A DNA stretch of 64,000 nucleotides from DAOUEG01 sp964595455. GTDB lineage: Bacteria > Chloroflexota > Dehalococcoidia > Dehalococcoidales > RBG-16-60-22. Each line of letters opens with the position of its first letter. Position 1 is the stretch's first letter. Below are positions 49,702-57,899 of this stretch, piece after piece. The stretch lies in contig CAZQQL010000001.1 in the NCBI GenBank assembly GCA_964595455.1, positions 16,911 through 80,910 of the forward strand, written 5' to 3'. Below the pieces are notes generated by a model. That model did no database searches, was not told the origin of the DNA, and saw only the letters and a list, made by a program, of their open reading frames with translations. Made by a program: the position numbers and the translations under genes.

Positions 49702-50967
49702 TTAGCGGTAAACGCCGTATTCCTTGACAAAGTCGATCATGGCTTTCAGGTTTTCCGCTTTCACCTCTTCAATCGAACTGCGCGGTGAAAGAACGTAACC
49801 GCCGTCTTTTCCCACTACATCGATGAGCTTCTTGCAGTAGGCGATCACATCTTCCTTGCTGCCGACCTGGAGGATGGAGGAGGGGACATTGCCTTCGATG
49901 CAGCAGTGGCCCTTCAGGATTTCCTTGGCGCGGAAGATGTCGGAGGTATCGAAACGGGCGATGAATTTGCCCTTGGGCAGATCAAGCAGGTACTCGATGC
50001 GTGAATCGAAACAGCCCTCGAAGAAGATGCCGGGCGTCGCGCCTTTGGCGCACAGGCTGTCTACCAGTTTCTTGAAGCTCGGCCAGTAGAACCGGTCGAA
50101 CTGCTTCTTGGACATGAAATCATCGGAGCCGCGTGTATTGGTCATGAATATCCGAATATCGCCATTCTCGTCCGGGATGAGCGGCGTCTTCTCCAGCGTC
50201 TCTTTCAGGACGAAATCGATGAGTTCGAGCAGTTTGTCCGGTTGGCGGAACATGTCGTACATGATGCCAGTCATACCGCGAATGGAATGGGAGAGTGAGT
50301 CGTAAGGAGGCATCGCGCCCACCATCGGGGTGGGATAGTAGCCGTAACTGGCCATCAACTCCATGAACTTGGCCTGTTCTGTGGCGAGCTTCCGCATCTC
50401 TTTGCCGGCCTTCTGGAGCACCGAGACGGCCTCGGCAACCTCGGGATCGGTGAGGACCATGGCCAATGACTGCGCTGAGCCGGGGCCGTGCAGTATCTGG
50501 TACAGCGGCGGGATCTTCTCCAGCCCGGAGAGGCTCCCGTAAACGCGGGGTATCTGCTTGCGCAGCATGTAGTCGTTCGAGTCCTTCATGTACTCGTCGA
50601 ACTCGTCCGCCTGGAGCCCGTCTATTTCAATTGCCTGGAAACCGTGATTGGGATCGACGCCATGCCCCGGCCACCGCATGGTCCTGGGGTCCAGTATTTC
50701 CAGGGCTTTACCGCAGGTCGGCGGGGAACCGCCAAACGAATCCGGTCTGAAATCCTCCAGGGCTTTCACATGGGCATTGTACCAGGCATCAGGGTCATAG
50801 TAGGCGGCGGAGCAGGGGACCCCGCAGTACTTGGCCGGGAAATTGCCCATCGGGAGCGTTATCGGAACCCTGTCCGGCACCCCGAGGGTCTGGGCAGTGT
50901 GGATCCTCTTGTACCGTTCTTCTTTCAATTGCTGGGCCGGTTTCCCGATGTCAGGGTCTCGGAACAT
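49702..50967 (-). CDS. Uroporphyrinogen-decarboxylase-family methyltransferase (MtaA/CmuA-like)
   Basis: The protein is 421 residues. It belongs to the UroD/MtaA superfamily, which transfers methyl groups to or from corrinoid proteins or coenzyme M. Its recognised features are the N-terminal RVPITLPMGNFPAKYCGV, FEGCFDSRIEYLLDLPKGKF late in the sequence, and the closing GGYVLSPRSSIEEVKAENLKA that matches the family C-terminus. No corrinoid-binding or activator gene adjoins it, so the methyl donor is unknown. A GGAGGC ribosome site lies nine bases before the ATG, and a strong terminator follows. True uroporphyrinogen decarboxylase is unlikely because the substrate-binding DGA-type start is missing. 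Confidence 0.82.
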   Translation of the reverse strand: MFRDPDIGKPAQQLKEERYKRIHTAQTLGVPDRVPITLPMGNFPAKYCGVPCSAAYYDPDAWYNAHVKALEDFRPDSFGGSPPTCGKALEILDPRTMRWPGHGVDPNHGFQAIEIDGLQADEFDEYMKDSNDYMLRKQIPRVYGSLSGLEKIPPLYQILHGPGSAQSLAMVLTDPEVAEAVSVLQKAGKEMRKLATEQAKFMELMASYGYYPTPMVGAMPPYDSLSHSIRGMTGIMYDMFRQPDKLLELIDFVLKETLEKTPLIPDENGDIRIFMTNTRGSDDFMSKKQFDRFYWPSFKKLVDSLCAKGATPGIFFEGCFDSRIEYLLDLPKGKFIARFDTSDIFRAKEILKGHCCIEGNVPSSILQVGSKEDVIAYCKKLIDVVGKDGGYVLSPRSSIEEVKAENLKAMIDFVKEYGVYR

Positions 50968-51073
50968 AAAGCATCTGCCTCCAAATCATTTTGCCTGTCA
51001 GCCAGGCCGCTCTATTGTAATCCATTCTTCCGGGATTTGTCCTTTTTTCCAGACCCATGAACAAGCGAACTAA

Positions 51074-51120
51074 GCCCCGGCTAGGTCCGGGATCGTAACG
51101 GACCGGACCGGGAACTGGGG
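51074..51120 (-). terminator. GC-rich hairpin downstream of the QueG-like gene
   Basis: GGTCCG (51084-51089) pairs with CGGACC (51099-51104), flanked by CCCCGG...CTGGGG. There is no T-run, so the assignment as a terminator is weak. Confidence 0.3.
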
Positions 51121-51145
51121 TTCATCATTCAGTTGCTGCTCAGCA

Positions 51146-52051
51146 CTACCACTGGACGATGGGCAGCTTGTGGGAAAAACCGGTATCCCTGAATTTTTCT
51201 TTCCAGTTGCCCACCGGGCAATAGGTCAGGCACTTGCCGCACTTGAACGTCGGGGAGTCCTGGAGGCCTTCCGGCATGGTCTTCCGGCAGGCTTCATTGA
51301 TTTCTTCTATACTGGCATCGAGTGATGTTACCAGGTCTTCCCGTCCGCCTGTCTTCTTCATCAGACCGTGAGCCGCAATACGGCACCGGGCCATGTCGAC
51401 ATGGCAGTACTCGTAGACCTTCTCGCCTTTTTCATGGTTATACGTCACACGGCGGGCTTCTTTCTCTCCGTACTTGCTGAGGGCGCCGGTAGGGCAGACC
51501 GTGGTGCAGATGTTGCACTTGGACGGGTCGCAGAGCCGCGGGCCGTTGTACATGGGGTCGGGTTCCAGTTCGGCGGTGGTGAGGATGGCCCCGAACCGGT
51601 TCCTCGGTCCGAATTCCGGCGTCAGGACGATGCTCATCCACCCGAATTCCCCGAGACCTGCCGCCACCGCGGCATGCCTCTGGCTGATGGCCATACCGGC
51701 CTGGAGCGGCCCTACCTGGGTGGGCATCGCGGCCTTGCCGGTATTGCGTTCGATGAACTGGGCGATGGCGTAAACCGAATAGAGGAGATGGAAATTGGGA
51801 GCGATGGTGTAACCGTACGTGCCGTAGACTCCCTGCGCCCTTGCATTACCGTCCTCAAAGTTCCTCATAACCGTCTGCACGACGCCGTCAGCCAGACGCA
51901 CCGCGACCGAGATGACGGACTTGCAACCCGGCAGGAAGTCCTTCGGGTTGGATCCTTCGGGCGCACCGTCAAACCGGGAAACAGGCGCGATACCGCACTT
52001 GTCCATGCCGGCCATGCGAGCGTAATCTTTAATCTGTTGTTCCAAACTCAT
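51146..52051 (-). CDS. 4Fe-4S double-cluster protein, epoxyqueuosine-reductase-like (QueG family relation)
   Basis: This protein of about 301 residues has an N-terminal region with the cobalamin-dependent QueG-like plan and two C-terminal [4Fe-4S] sites: CDPSKCNICTTVCPTGAL and CGKCLTYCPVG. It resembles the soluble ferredoxin-type proteins of the QueG/reductive-dehalogenase superfamily. The corrinoid-binding residues and the TAT signal of respiratory dehalogenases are not seen. Without other queuosine genes a tRNA-modification role is uncertain; reduction of a corrinoid protein for the neighbouring UroD-type methyltransferase is an alternative. ATG 52051 follows GGAGGG. Confidence 0.75.
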   Translation of the reverse strand: MSLEQQIKDYARMAGMDKCGIAPVSRFDGAPEGSNPKDFLPGCKSVISVAVRLADGVVQTVMRNFEDGNARAQGVYGTYGYTIAPNFHLLYSVYAIAQFIERNTGKAAMPTQVGPLQAGMAISQRHAAVAAGLGEFGWMSIVLTPEFGPRNRFGAILTTAELEPDPMYNGPRLCDPSKCNICTTVCPTGALSKYGEKEARRVTYNHEKGEKVYEYCHVDMARCRIAAHGLMKKTGGREDLVTSLDASIEEINEACRKTMPEGLQDSPTFKCGKCLTYCPVGNWKEKFRDTGFSHKLPIVQW

Positions 52052-52231
52052 AGTACCCTCCATTGCTTGACTGATTGCTGATTCACCTGATTATATACGC
52101 AATGGAGGTATGAGTCCAAATTATGGTGGAAAATATTCCCAGGAAGCCGGGTTTCGGGTACGGTAATCGTTCTCAAGGATGCTCATATGGACATCTTCGA
52201 ACTGCCCTTCCATTTGCCTTCAGACCGTGGG

Positions 52232-52588
52232 CTACCCTAATTCGGTTGGATTGATTACCAGTCCGATACCGTCGAGGACTTGAAGAAAGCGTTGCCGGGA
52301 GACCGTCCCGATCTTTTCTACAAGATCGCTTTTGTCCACAGTAAATAGTTGGGTTACGTTGACGACGCTGGATTTGGGAAGATTGGCTTCACCCTGCTCC
52401 AGGAGAACGTTACCGGGAGAATTTGCCCTTTTTGTATTGGATGCAAGAGTGCAGACTACAACTGTGTTGATACGGCTTTGATTAAAGATGTTGTTCTGAA
52501 TGACCAGATGAGGATGGAGATATGCTGGACCTGAACCCTCCCTCGACCCCAGATCGATCCAGAAAATATCACCCTGATTGATCACCAC
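52232..52588 (-). CDS. MazF/PemK-type toxin (endoribonuclease) of a toxin-antitoxin pair
   Basis: The 118-residue protein has the MazF/PemK plan: QGDIFWIDLGSREGSG with a polar patch, HPHLVIQNNIFNQSRINTVV, a central CTLASN and a C-terminal VSRQRFLQVLDGIGLVI. MazF toxins cut mRNA at short motifs. The GTG start lies inside the antitoxin stop region with a seven-base overlap, so the two are co-translated. The antitoxin upstream is of the ribbon-helix-helix type, a combination known for MazEF-like systems. Confidence 0.85.
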   Translation of the reverse strand: MVINQGDIFWIDLGSREGSGPAYLHPHLVIQNNIFNQSRINTVVVCTLASNTKRANSPGNVLLEQGEANLPKSSVVNVTQLFTVDKSDLVEKIGTVSRQRFLQVLDGIGLVINPTELG

Positions 52589-52863
52589 TCGTTTACTACT
52601 CTAGCCCTTTGTTTGGTTTTCATCCCTTGCCGGAGACGTACCTCCGCTTCATCCTGCTGGTCTTCGTAAGCTTCATTGATCGATGCAAGCAGCTTCTGGC
52701 TTTTATGTTTATTGACAAATTCACGTGCTGCTATGGCAAGAAGCCTGCTTCGAGTAACGTCCATTTCCCCTGCCAGGGCGTCTATTTCCTCAAACAAGTG
52801 TTTTTCAATTGAAATTGCAGTTTTTACAGATGATCTTTCTTCCATACCAGGAGTATAACTCAT
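52582..52863 (-). CDS. Ribbon-helix-helix antitoxin (MazE/CopG-like)
   Basis: The 93-residue protein has a ribbon-helix-helix DNA-binding domain, VKTAISIEKHLFEEIDALAG with VTRSRLLAIAAREFV (about residues 13-48). A charged, helical C-terminus (EDQQDEAEVRLRQGMKTKQR) would wrap the toxin. Both candidate starts (ATG 52863 and ATG 52845) lie inside arms of a 14-bp inverted repeat and lack a ribosome site, so the message may be leaderless or translation may be controlled by the palindrome. It neutralises the MazF-like toxin and likely represses its own operon. Confidence 0.82.
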   Translation of the reverse strand: MSYTPGMEERSSVKTAISIEKHLFEEIDALAGEMDVTRSRLLAIAAREFVNKHKSQKLLASINEAYEDQQDEAEVRLRQGMKTKQRARVVNEW

Positions 52864-52876
52864 GGTATGGAAGAAA
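52836..52876. promoter_or_regulatory. 14-bp inverted repeat over the antitoxin start, likely autorepression operator
   Basis: TTTCTTCCATACCA (52836-52849) and its exact complement TGGTATGGAAGAAA (52863-52876) are separated by 13 bases. The repeat covers the antitoxin start codon, which is a typical place for a ribbon-helix-helix operator or for a translational hairpin. Confidence 0.65.
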
Positions 52877-52898
52877 TCAATACTAGTAATAATACGCC

Positions 52899-53336
52899 TT
52901 ACGCCTTCCCCTCATACTTTTTCCCCGTATTGGTGGCAAAGTGGAACACCGGCCGGTGGATTTCAAGGATGTTGAGCGGATTGTGGAGGATGCCCGCTGG
53001 TATATAGGCGAGGAAGGTCTGGTTCATCACGTTCCGCTCGCCGTCTATGTACAACTCGATGGTTGCCCCGAGGTCGTTCAGGTCATTGGGGTCCGTCCCG
53101 AAGAAACCCAGCACCTCATCGAACTCATGCGTATGCGGCTCGGGACTGGCTTTGTCCTCTTTGTCCGTCGGCCAGAACCAAACGCACTCCACGTAGAAGG
53201 CTCCCGGTATCACCTCGCTGTCCAGGTACATGACGCGCGTGCTCGTTTCCGCGGATAGATTACCGCCCCATTTGGGTACCGTGATATTCTCCTTGGGTTT
53301 GGTAACGATATACTTGCCATGGCTGATTTCGTTCAT
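52899..53336 (-). CDS. Cupin-like protein, short paralogue of the 16633 product
   Basis: The 145-residue protein has PHTHEFDEVLGFF (His-x-His-x-x-x-Glu), DLGATIELYIDGE, and AYIPAGILHNPLNI, the same metal-site layout as the protein at 16633. The sequence differs in the N-terminal part. An AGGAGA ribosome site precedes the ATG. It has no operon partner here, and the carbamoyltransferase on the other strand starts 157 bases away. The function is unknown; a metal-dependent small-molecule enzyme or ligand sensor is plausible. Confidence 0.65.
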   Translation of the reverse strand: MNEISHGKYIVTKPKENITVPKWGGNLSAETSTRVMYLDSEVIPGAFYVECVWFWPTDKEDKASPEPHTHEFDEVLGFFGTDPNDLNDLGATIELYIDGERNVMNQTFLAYIPAGILHNPLNILEIHRPVFHFATNTGKKYEGKA

Positions 53337-53432
53337 GTTAGTGTCTCCTGTTCTCTTTTCCCTGTTTACTCATTATAGGTTTGACCGGAACGTTAAGTAA
53401 ACTGCAGCGTCAGTCTTCGATGGTTTGAAAAA

Positions 53433-53450
53433 ATGGGTGCTGGTACCCAT
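53433..53450. promoter_or_regulatory. Short palindrome ATGGGT-N6-ACCCAT before the carbamoyltransferase gene
   Basis: A perfect 6-bp inverted repeat with a six-base spacer lies 43 bases before the ATG at 53493, in the region that should contain the promoter. An operator is possible. Confidence 0.3.
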
Positions 53451-53492
53451 GTGTGCAGAACAGGCGTGAAATATGGTATACAGTAAGGAGAA

Positions 53493-55190
53493 ATGAACAA
53501 AGACATTTTCGTCCTCGCCATTCATGACGGCCATAACAGCGGCGCGGTATTATTGAAAAATGGCGCCGTCCTTGCTGCCATCAATGAAGAGCGGATCAAT
53601 AATATTAAAAACTATAGCGGACCGCCCCTGGAATCCATCCGGCGGGTTTTCAGGATAGCCGGGGTATCGCCGGAAGCTGTGACCATCATCGCGATGGTCG
53701 GCCTGCTGCGCACCCATGCGCCCTTGAAAGAAGAGCCGGTCCATACCCGGCTTTACCAGAAGCTGACTCCCTATGTCCACAGCCACGCCTTCTGTAATCT
53801 TCTCGTGAAAACGCTCCATCCCCGCCGCAAGATGGATGAGCTGAATGCTCTGTTCAGGGAACTGGGCATCGGGGATCGTGAAGTATTCTTCGTGGAACAC
53901 CACCTTTCCCACGCGGCCTGTGCCTACTACAACCGCCCCTGGGACGGGGACACGCTGGTACTCACGCTGGACGGTGCCGGGGACTGCCTGAGTTCGACGG
54001 TCTCCATCGGTCAGAACAACACCATGAAACGCATCGCTTCCTCGACGCACTTCGATAGCCCCAGCAACAACTTCTACAGTGAGATCACCGGCTTCTTCGG
54101 TCTGAAACGATGGGAGCACGAGTACAAGGTTATGGGCCTCGCTCCCTACGGCCGGCCGGAATACTGCATCGACCAGATGCGTGACCTCATCCGTGTGAAC
54201 CCGGATAAACCCCTGGAATTCCAGAATACCAGCGGGCGGTACCTCACCGGCCTCCAGCCGCTCCTGCGGAAAAAGCTCGCCGAGCAGCGGTTCGATAACG
54301 TCGCCGCTGCCTGCCAGCAGCACTATGAAGAAATCGTCGCCCAGTGGGTGAAGAACTGTATCAGGGAGACCGGCATAAAAAAGATTGCCTGTGCCGGCGG
54401 GTCGTTCCTCAACGTCAAGGCCAACAAGCTGCTGCGGGAAATGGAAGAGGTCGAGGACGCCTTTTTCTACCCGGCCTCGGACGACGGCGGCACGCCGGTC
54501 GGGGCCGCTCTCGAAGCCTACAACCGCTACTGCGAACGCGAGGCCATCGAAGTCATCAAAGCCCCGATGCAGGACATGTACTACGGCGATGAATATGATG
54601 ATTCTCGAATGGAAAACGCGATCACGGAAAAAGGCTGGCGGCAAAAAGCGGTCCGGTATGATAATGTAGAAGGCGAAGTTGCATCACTGCTGGCGGGAGG
54701 GAAGATCATCGCCCGTTTCGGCGGCCGTGACGAATGGGGGCCCCGCGCCCTTGGGAACCGTAGTATCCTGGCTGATCCACGCAGCATGTCCGTTATCCGG
54801 AAGATCAATTTCGCCATCAAGCAAAGGGATTTCTGGATGCCCTTCGCCCCGGCTGTGCTCGAAGAACGGGCCGACGATTACCTGGTTGATGCCCGGGCCG
54901 CCCCGTACATGATCGAAGCTTTCGATACTAAAGAAGCCGCCATGGACATCATCGCCGGTCTTCATCCGTTCGACCTTACTGCCCGGCCCCAGACTATCAA
55001 TAGCTGGAACCCGTCCTACCGGCGCATCATCGAAGGGTTCCAGGACCTGACCGGGGTTGGCGGTTTGCTGAATACTTCGTTCAATCTCCATGGATTTCCG
55101 ATCGTCGGTACGCCGGAAGTCGCCCTGGACACGCTGGCTCAAAGCGGCCTGGATGGATTGTGCCTGGGCAACTGGCTCGTATTGAAGTAG
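53493..55190 (+). CDS. Carbamoyltransferase (NodU/CmcH/TobZ family)
   Basis: This 565-residue enzyme transfers a carbamoyl group from carbamoyl phosphate to a hydroxyl of a sugar or polyketide. The N-terminal Kae1-like domain contains HDGHNSGAVLL, metal-binding His residues in VEHHLSHAACAYYNRPW, and TLDGAGDCLSS. The C-terminal YrdC-related domain contains KIIARFGGRDEWGPRALGNRSILADPR and NTSFNLHGFPIVG. The ribosome site AAGGAG is unusually close to the ATG. It lies at the head of a glycan-related gene block, so a sugar in an extracellular polymer is the likely acceptor rather than an antibiotic. Confidence 0.93.
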   Translation: MNKDIFVLAIHDGHNSGAVLLKNGAVLAAINEERINNIKNYSGPPLESIRRVFRIAGVSPEAVTIIAMVGLLRTHAPLKEEPVHTRLYQKLTPYVHSHAFCNLLVKTLHPRRKMDELNALFRELGIGDREVFFVEHHLSHAACAYYNRPWDGDTLVLTLDGAGDCLSSTVSIGQNNTMKRIASSTHFDSPSNNFYSEITGFFGLKRWEHEYKVMGLAPYGRPEYCIDQMRDLIRVNPDKPLEFQNTSGRYLTGLQPLLRKKLAEQRFDNVAAACQQHYEEIVAQWVKNCIRETGIKKIACAGGSFLNVKANKLLREMEEVEDAFFYPASDDGGTPVGAALEAYNRYCEREAIEVIKAPMQDMYYGDEYDDSRMENAITEKGWRQKAVRYDNVEGEVASLLAGGKIIARFGGRDEWGPRALGNRSILADPRSMSVIRKINFAIKQRDFWMPFAPAVLEERADDYLVDARAAPYMIEAFDTKEAAMDIIAGLHPFDLTARPQTINSWNPSYRRIIEGFQDLTGVGGLLNTSFNLHGFPIVGTPEVALDTLAQSGLDGLCLGNWLVLK

Positions 55191-55194
55191 AGAG

Positions 55195-56367
55195 CTACCG
55201 GTGCGTGGACCCGATAACTTCACGGTACAATCGTTCGTACTTTTCAGCCCCTCTTTGGAGCGATAGCTCAGCCCGGATATAACTGGCAGCCTTTTGTACC
55301 TTTTCCTTCATTTGCCCGGGATCATCGATGACCCGGTTGATCATCATGGCCGCCTGTTCACAATTACCGGGCTCAAACAGATATCCCGCATCCATCTTGA
55401 CCAGGTTTTCACTGGACATCGTTCCACTGCTGACCACTACCGGCGTTCCGCATAGAATGGCCTCATACATCACGCGTGAGTTGTACTCGTATAATGAAGG
55501 CTGGACGAGGACGTCTGCATCATTCAGCGCGGCCAGCTTGGCGGGTCCCTGGACGAAACCGGTAAAAATCACTTTGTCCATGATACCGGCGCGATGTACA
55601 TGCGCTCTGAGCTTGGCGAGGTAACCATCGTCATTTCCGGCGATGACCAGCACGACATCGTCTCGTGTAGTACAGAGTCTCGCGAAGGAATCCGCGAGAA
55701 AATCGAGTCCTTTTATTTTGTGTATCCTGCCCAGGGATAGAATTATCTTCTTGTCATGAATACCGTAGCGTTCGCGGAAACTGCCGCCCGGGGGTATACC
55801 GTCAAACTCCGTCATGTCGAACGGGGGTAAGAGGAGCACCACTTTCTCTCGCTCCACGCCGAATTTCACATATTCTTCGATTGAGGCGTCGCTGTGGGCG
55901 ATGACCCGGTCGGCTTGATGTAAAACTTTCATACCGGTGGCAGTGTCAAACAGGTGCTTGAGCGCCCAGACCGCCGAACGCTTCCCACCGGTTGTCCGCG
56001 GCAGGGTACCATGGCTCTCCAGTATATAGGGTACGTTCTGCAGTCTTGCTTCCCGGCTGAGAATGATGTTCTGATAACTTCGGTAGGTCTGAAGATGGAT
56101 GATGTCGAACTCTCTGAGATGCAGCCGGGCTTCCCGGCGCAGGGATGGCATATAGCAAAAATTGAACAGATTACTCCGGCAGGGTAAAAGACGAATGTCG
56201 ATATTGGCTGGCATGGAATCGAGAAAAGCCTGGTCTTTCCTGTAATCGGAAGCGTAAATAACTACCTGATGACCGCGGGCGGCCAGGGCTTTCGTAACGT
56301 CCCGCATCACCGTTACGATGCCGCCGCCATAAGGAGTGAACATATCGAACGCATGTAAAATCTTCAT
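55195..56367 (-). CDS. Glycosyltransferase family 4-like protein (GT-B fold)
   Basis: The 390-residue protein has an N-terminal acceptor domain (FTPYGGGIVTVMRDVTKALAARGHQVVIY) and a C-terminal donor domain (SLGRIHKIKGLDFL, FTGFVQGPAKLAALNDADVLV, PSLYEYNSRVMYEAILCGTPVV). These are typical of GT4 retaining glycosyltransferases that use nucleotide sugars. The EX7E-type motif is modified to YEYNSRVMYEA. No ribosome site is clear. Its stop is four bases from the convergent carbamoyltransferase stop. Confidence 0.9.
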   Translation of the reverse strand: MKILHAFDMFTPYGGGIVTVMRDVTKALAARGHQVVIYASDYRKDQAFLDSMPANIDIRLLPCRSNLFNFCYMPSLRREARLHLREFDIIHLQTYRSYQNIILSREARLQNVPYILESHGTLPRTTGGKRSAVWALKHLFDTATGMKVLHQADRVIAHSDASIEEYVKFGVEREKVVLLLPPFDMTEFDGIPPGGSFRERYGIHDKKIILSLGRIHKIKGLDFLADSFARLCTTRDDVVLVIAGNDDGYLAKLRAHVHRAGIMDKVIFTGFVQGPAKLAALNDADVLVQPSLYEYNSRVMYEAILCGTPVVVSSGTMSSENLVKMDAGYLFEPGNCEQAAMMINRVIDDPGQMKEKVQKAASYIRAELSLQRGAEKYERLYREVIGSTHR

Positions 56368-56495
56368 TTAGCGGGTTTTATGCTCGCATGCGGCGCGTTG
56401 GAATCCCTTGAATAGTGAGTAATTCACATTTGCTCCAATACTGATAAGTAGTATACACTAGGGGAGATTATTACGCCTACTATCAGGTTATTCAT

Positions 56496-57794
56496 TTGAA
56501 AAAAGTACTGATTGTTGGGTTTTTTCATCCTTATACCCGTCCCGGTGGAAGTTTCCGTGTCCTGCCGCTTATGAAACGTCTGCCGCAATTCGGCTGGGAA
56601 CCGGTGATTTTAACCCCAGCCTTATTGAAAGGGCAAGACCTGCCATACCGGGTTGCGGGAACGGATTACCGCAATATCTTTCGTGTCTGGCAACGATTGT
56701 TTGGGTTTCATGAAGGAGATACCTTCAAACATCAGGTCCAGTCACATATCGGGGCCGCTTCCCGCAGTAATTTAGTGGAATTCCTCTTTAACCGGATTGG
56801 AGAAGTGATCACGTACCCGGACCCTAACCGCGGTTGGAAGGATTTTGCCCTGGAAGCGGGCAGGAAGTTACTGAAAGACGAGAAATTCGATCTGATTTTC
56901 AGTTGCCATCCCACCATAAGCCACATCGTATCCCATGACCTGAAAGCGGAATTTGGCCTGCCATGGATTGCGGACTTGCCGGATTTGTGGTCAAGGAATC
57001 ACAATTACAGATACAGTCCGCTCCGCAGAGGGCTGGATAAGCGTCTCGAAAAGAGAACTCTCGGTACGGCTGACGTGATGACTACCGTTTCTGAACCCTG
57101 GGCGCAAACATTGCGCCAGATCCATGAAGGTAAAAAGATACTTTCAATCCAGCACGGGTTCCCGCCGGAAGAACTGAACGACCCCCCGGTACCGTTGACA
57201 AATGAATTTTCAATTACTTATACCGGCAGTATCTATCCGGAGGGGCAGGACTTGAAACTGTTCTTCATGGCAATCCAGCAACTGATAGCTGAAGGAAGAA
57301 TTCCCGCAAACATGGTTGCGATAAGGTTTTACGGTTCTCCGGTGGCGCAGATTGAGAAAGACTTCCAGAAATATGGACTCACCGCGGTAGCACGGCAATA
57401 TGGTGCGGTATCGCGGGCCGAAGCAGTGAGACGGCAGTCCGAAACCCAGGTGCTGTTGTTTGCCAAGTGGAAGACCGGCAATGAAGCGGGATGGTATTCG
57501 GGTAAGATATACGAGTACTTGGCGGCAAGACGCCCGATACTCGCGGTTGACGGTCGCAGGGACGTTGTCACGCAGTTGCTTGATGAAACCTCGGCCGGCG
57601 TGGATGCCCTTGATTTGGAATCGGTGAAACGGAATTTACTCGATATGCATTCCCAATTTGTAAAAAACGGGGAAGTAGCGTATAACGGGAAGATATCTGA
57701 GATACAAAAATACTCCCATACGGAAATGACGAAGAGTTTTGCCACGCTGTTTGATTCTCTCGTTGACGGTAAATCTGAAAAAAACATGAAGTAA
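56496..57794 (+). CDS. Glycosyltransferase (GT-B, group 1/4-like)
   Basis: The 432-residue protein starts VLIVGFFHPYTRPGGSFRVLPLMKRL, typical of GT4-like acceptor domains. It has a SIQHGFPPEELNDPP hinge and a donor domain with YTGSIYPEGQDLKLFFMAIQQL, VSRAEAVRRQSETQVLLFA and GKIYEYLAARRPILAVDG (the EX7E-like end). The start is a TTG without a strong ribosome site. It is divergent from the GT4 gene at 55195 and upstream of the epimerase gene. Substrates are unknown. Confidence 0.87.
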   Translation: MKKVLIVGFFHPYTRPGGSFRVLPLMKRLPQFGWEPVILTPALLKGQDLPYRVAGTDYRNIFRVWQRLFGFHEGDTFKHQVQSHIGAASRSNLVEFLFNRIGEVITYPDPNRGWKDFALEAGRKLLKDEKFDLIFSCHPTISHIVSHDLKAEFGLPWIADLPDLWSRNHNYRYSPLRRGLDKRLEKRTLGTADVMTTVSEPWAQTLRQIHEGKKILSIQHGFPPEELNDPPVPLTNEFSITYTGSIYPEGQDLKLFFMAIQQLIAEGRIPANMVAIRFYGSPVAQIEKDFQKYGLTAVARQYGAVSRAEAVRRQSETQVLLFAKWKTGNEAGWYSGKIYEYLAARRPILAVDGRRDVVTQLLDETSAGVDALDLESVKRNLLDMHSQFVKNGEVAYNGKISEIQKYSHTEMTKSFATLFDSLVDGKSEKNMK

Positions 57795-57899
57795 ACCACT
57801 AGTAGATATGCAGGTCAGCTTCCATGCCTGGCGTATTTTTTTCGGGTTAGAATGCAGTGGGAGAAACTGGATTCCCGGACAAACACGTAGGAGAAAAAG

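Noticed and set aside
51146..52051. Respiratory reductive dehalogenase
   Set aside because: Two Fe-S motifs are present, but there is no twin-arginine signal, no RdhB anchor, and the length is too short.
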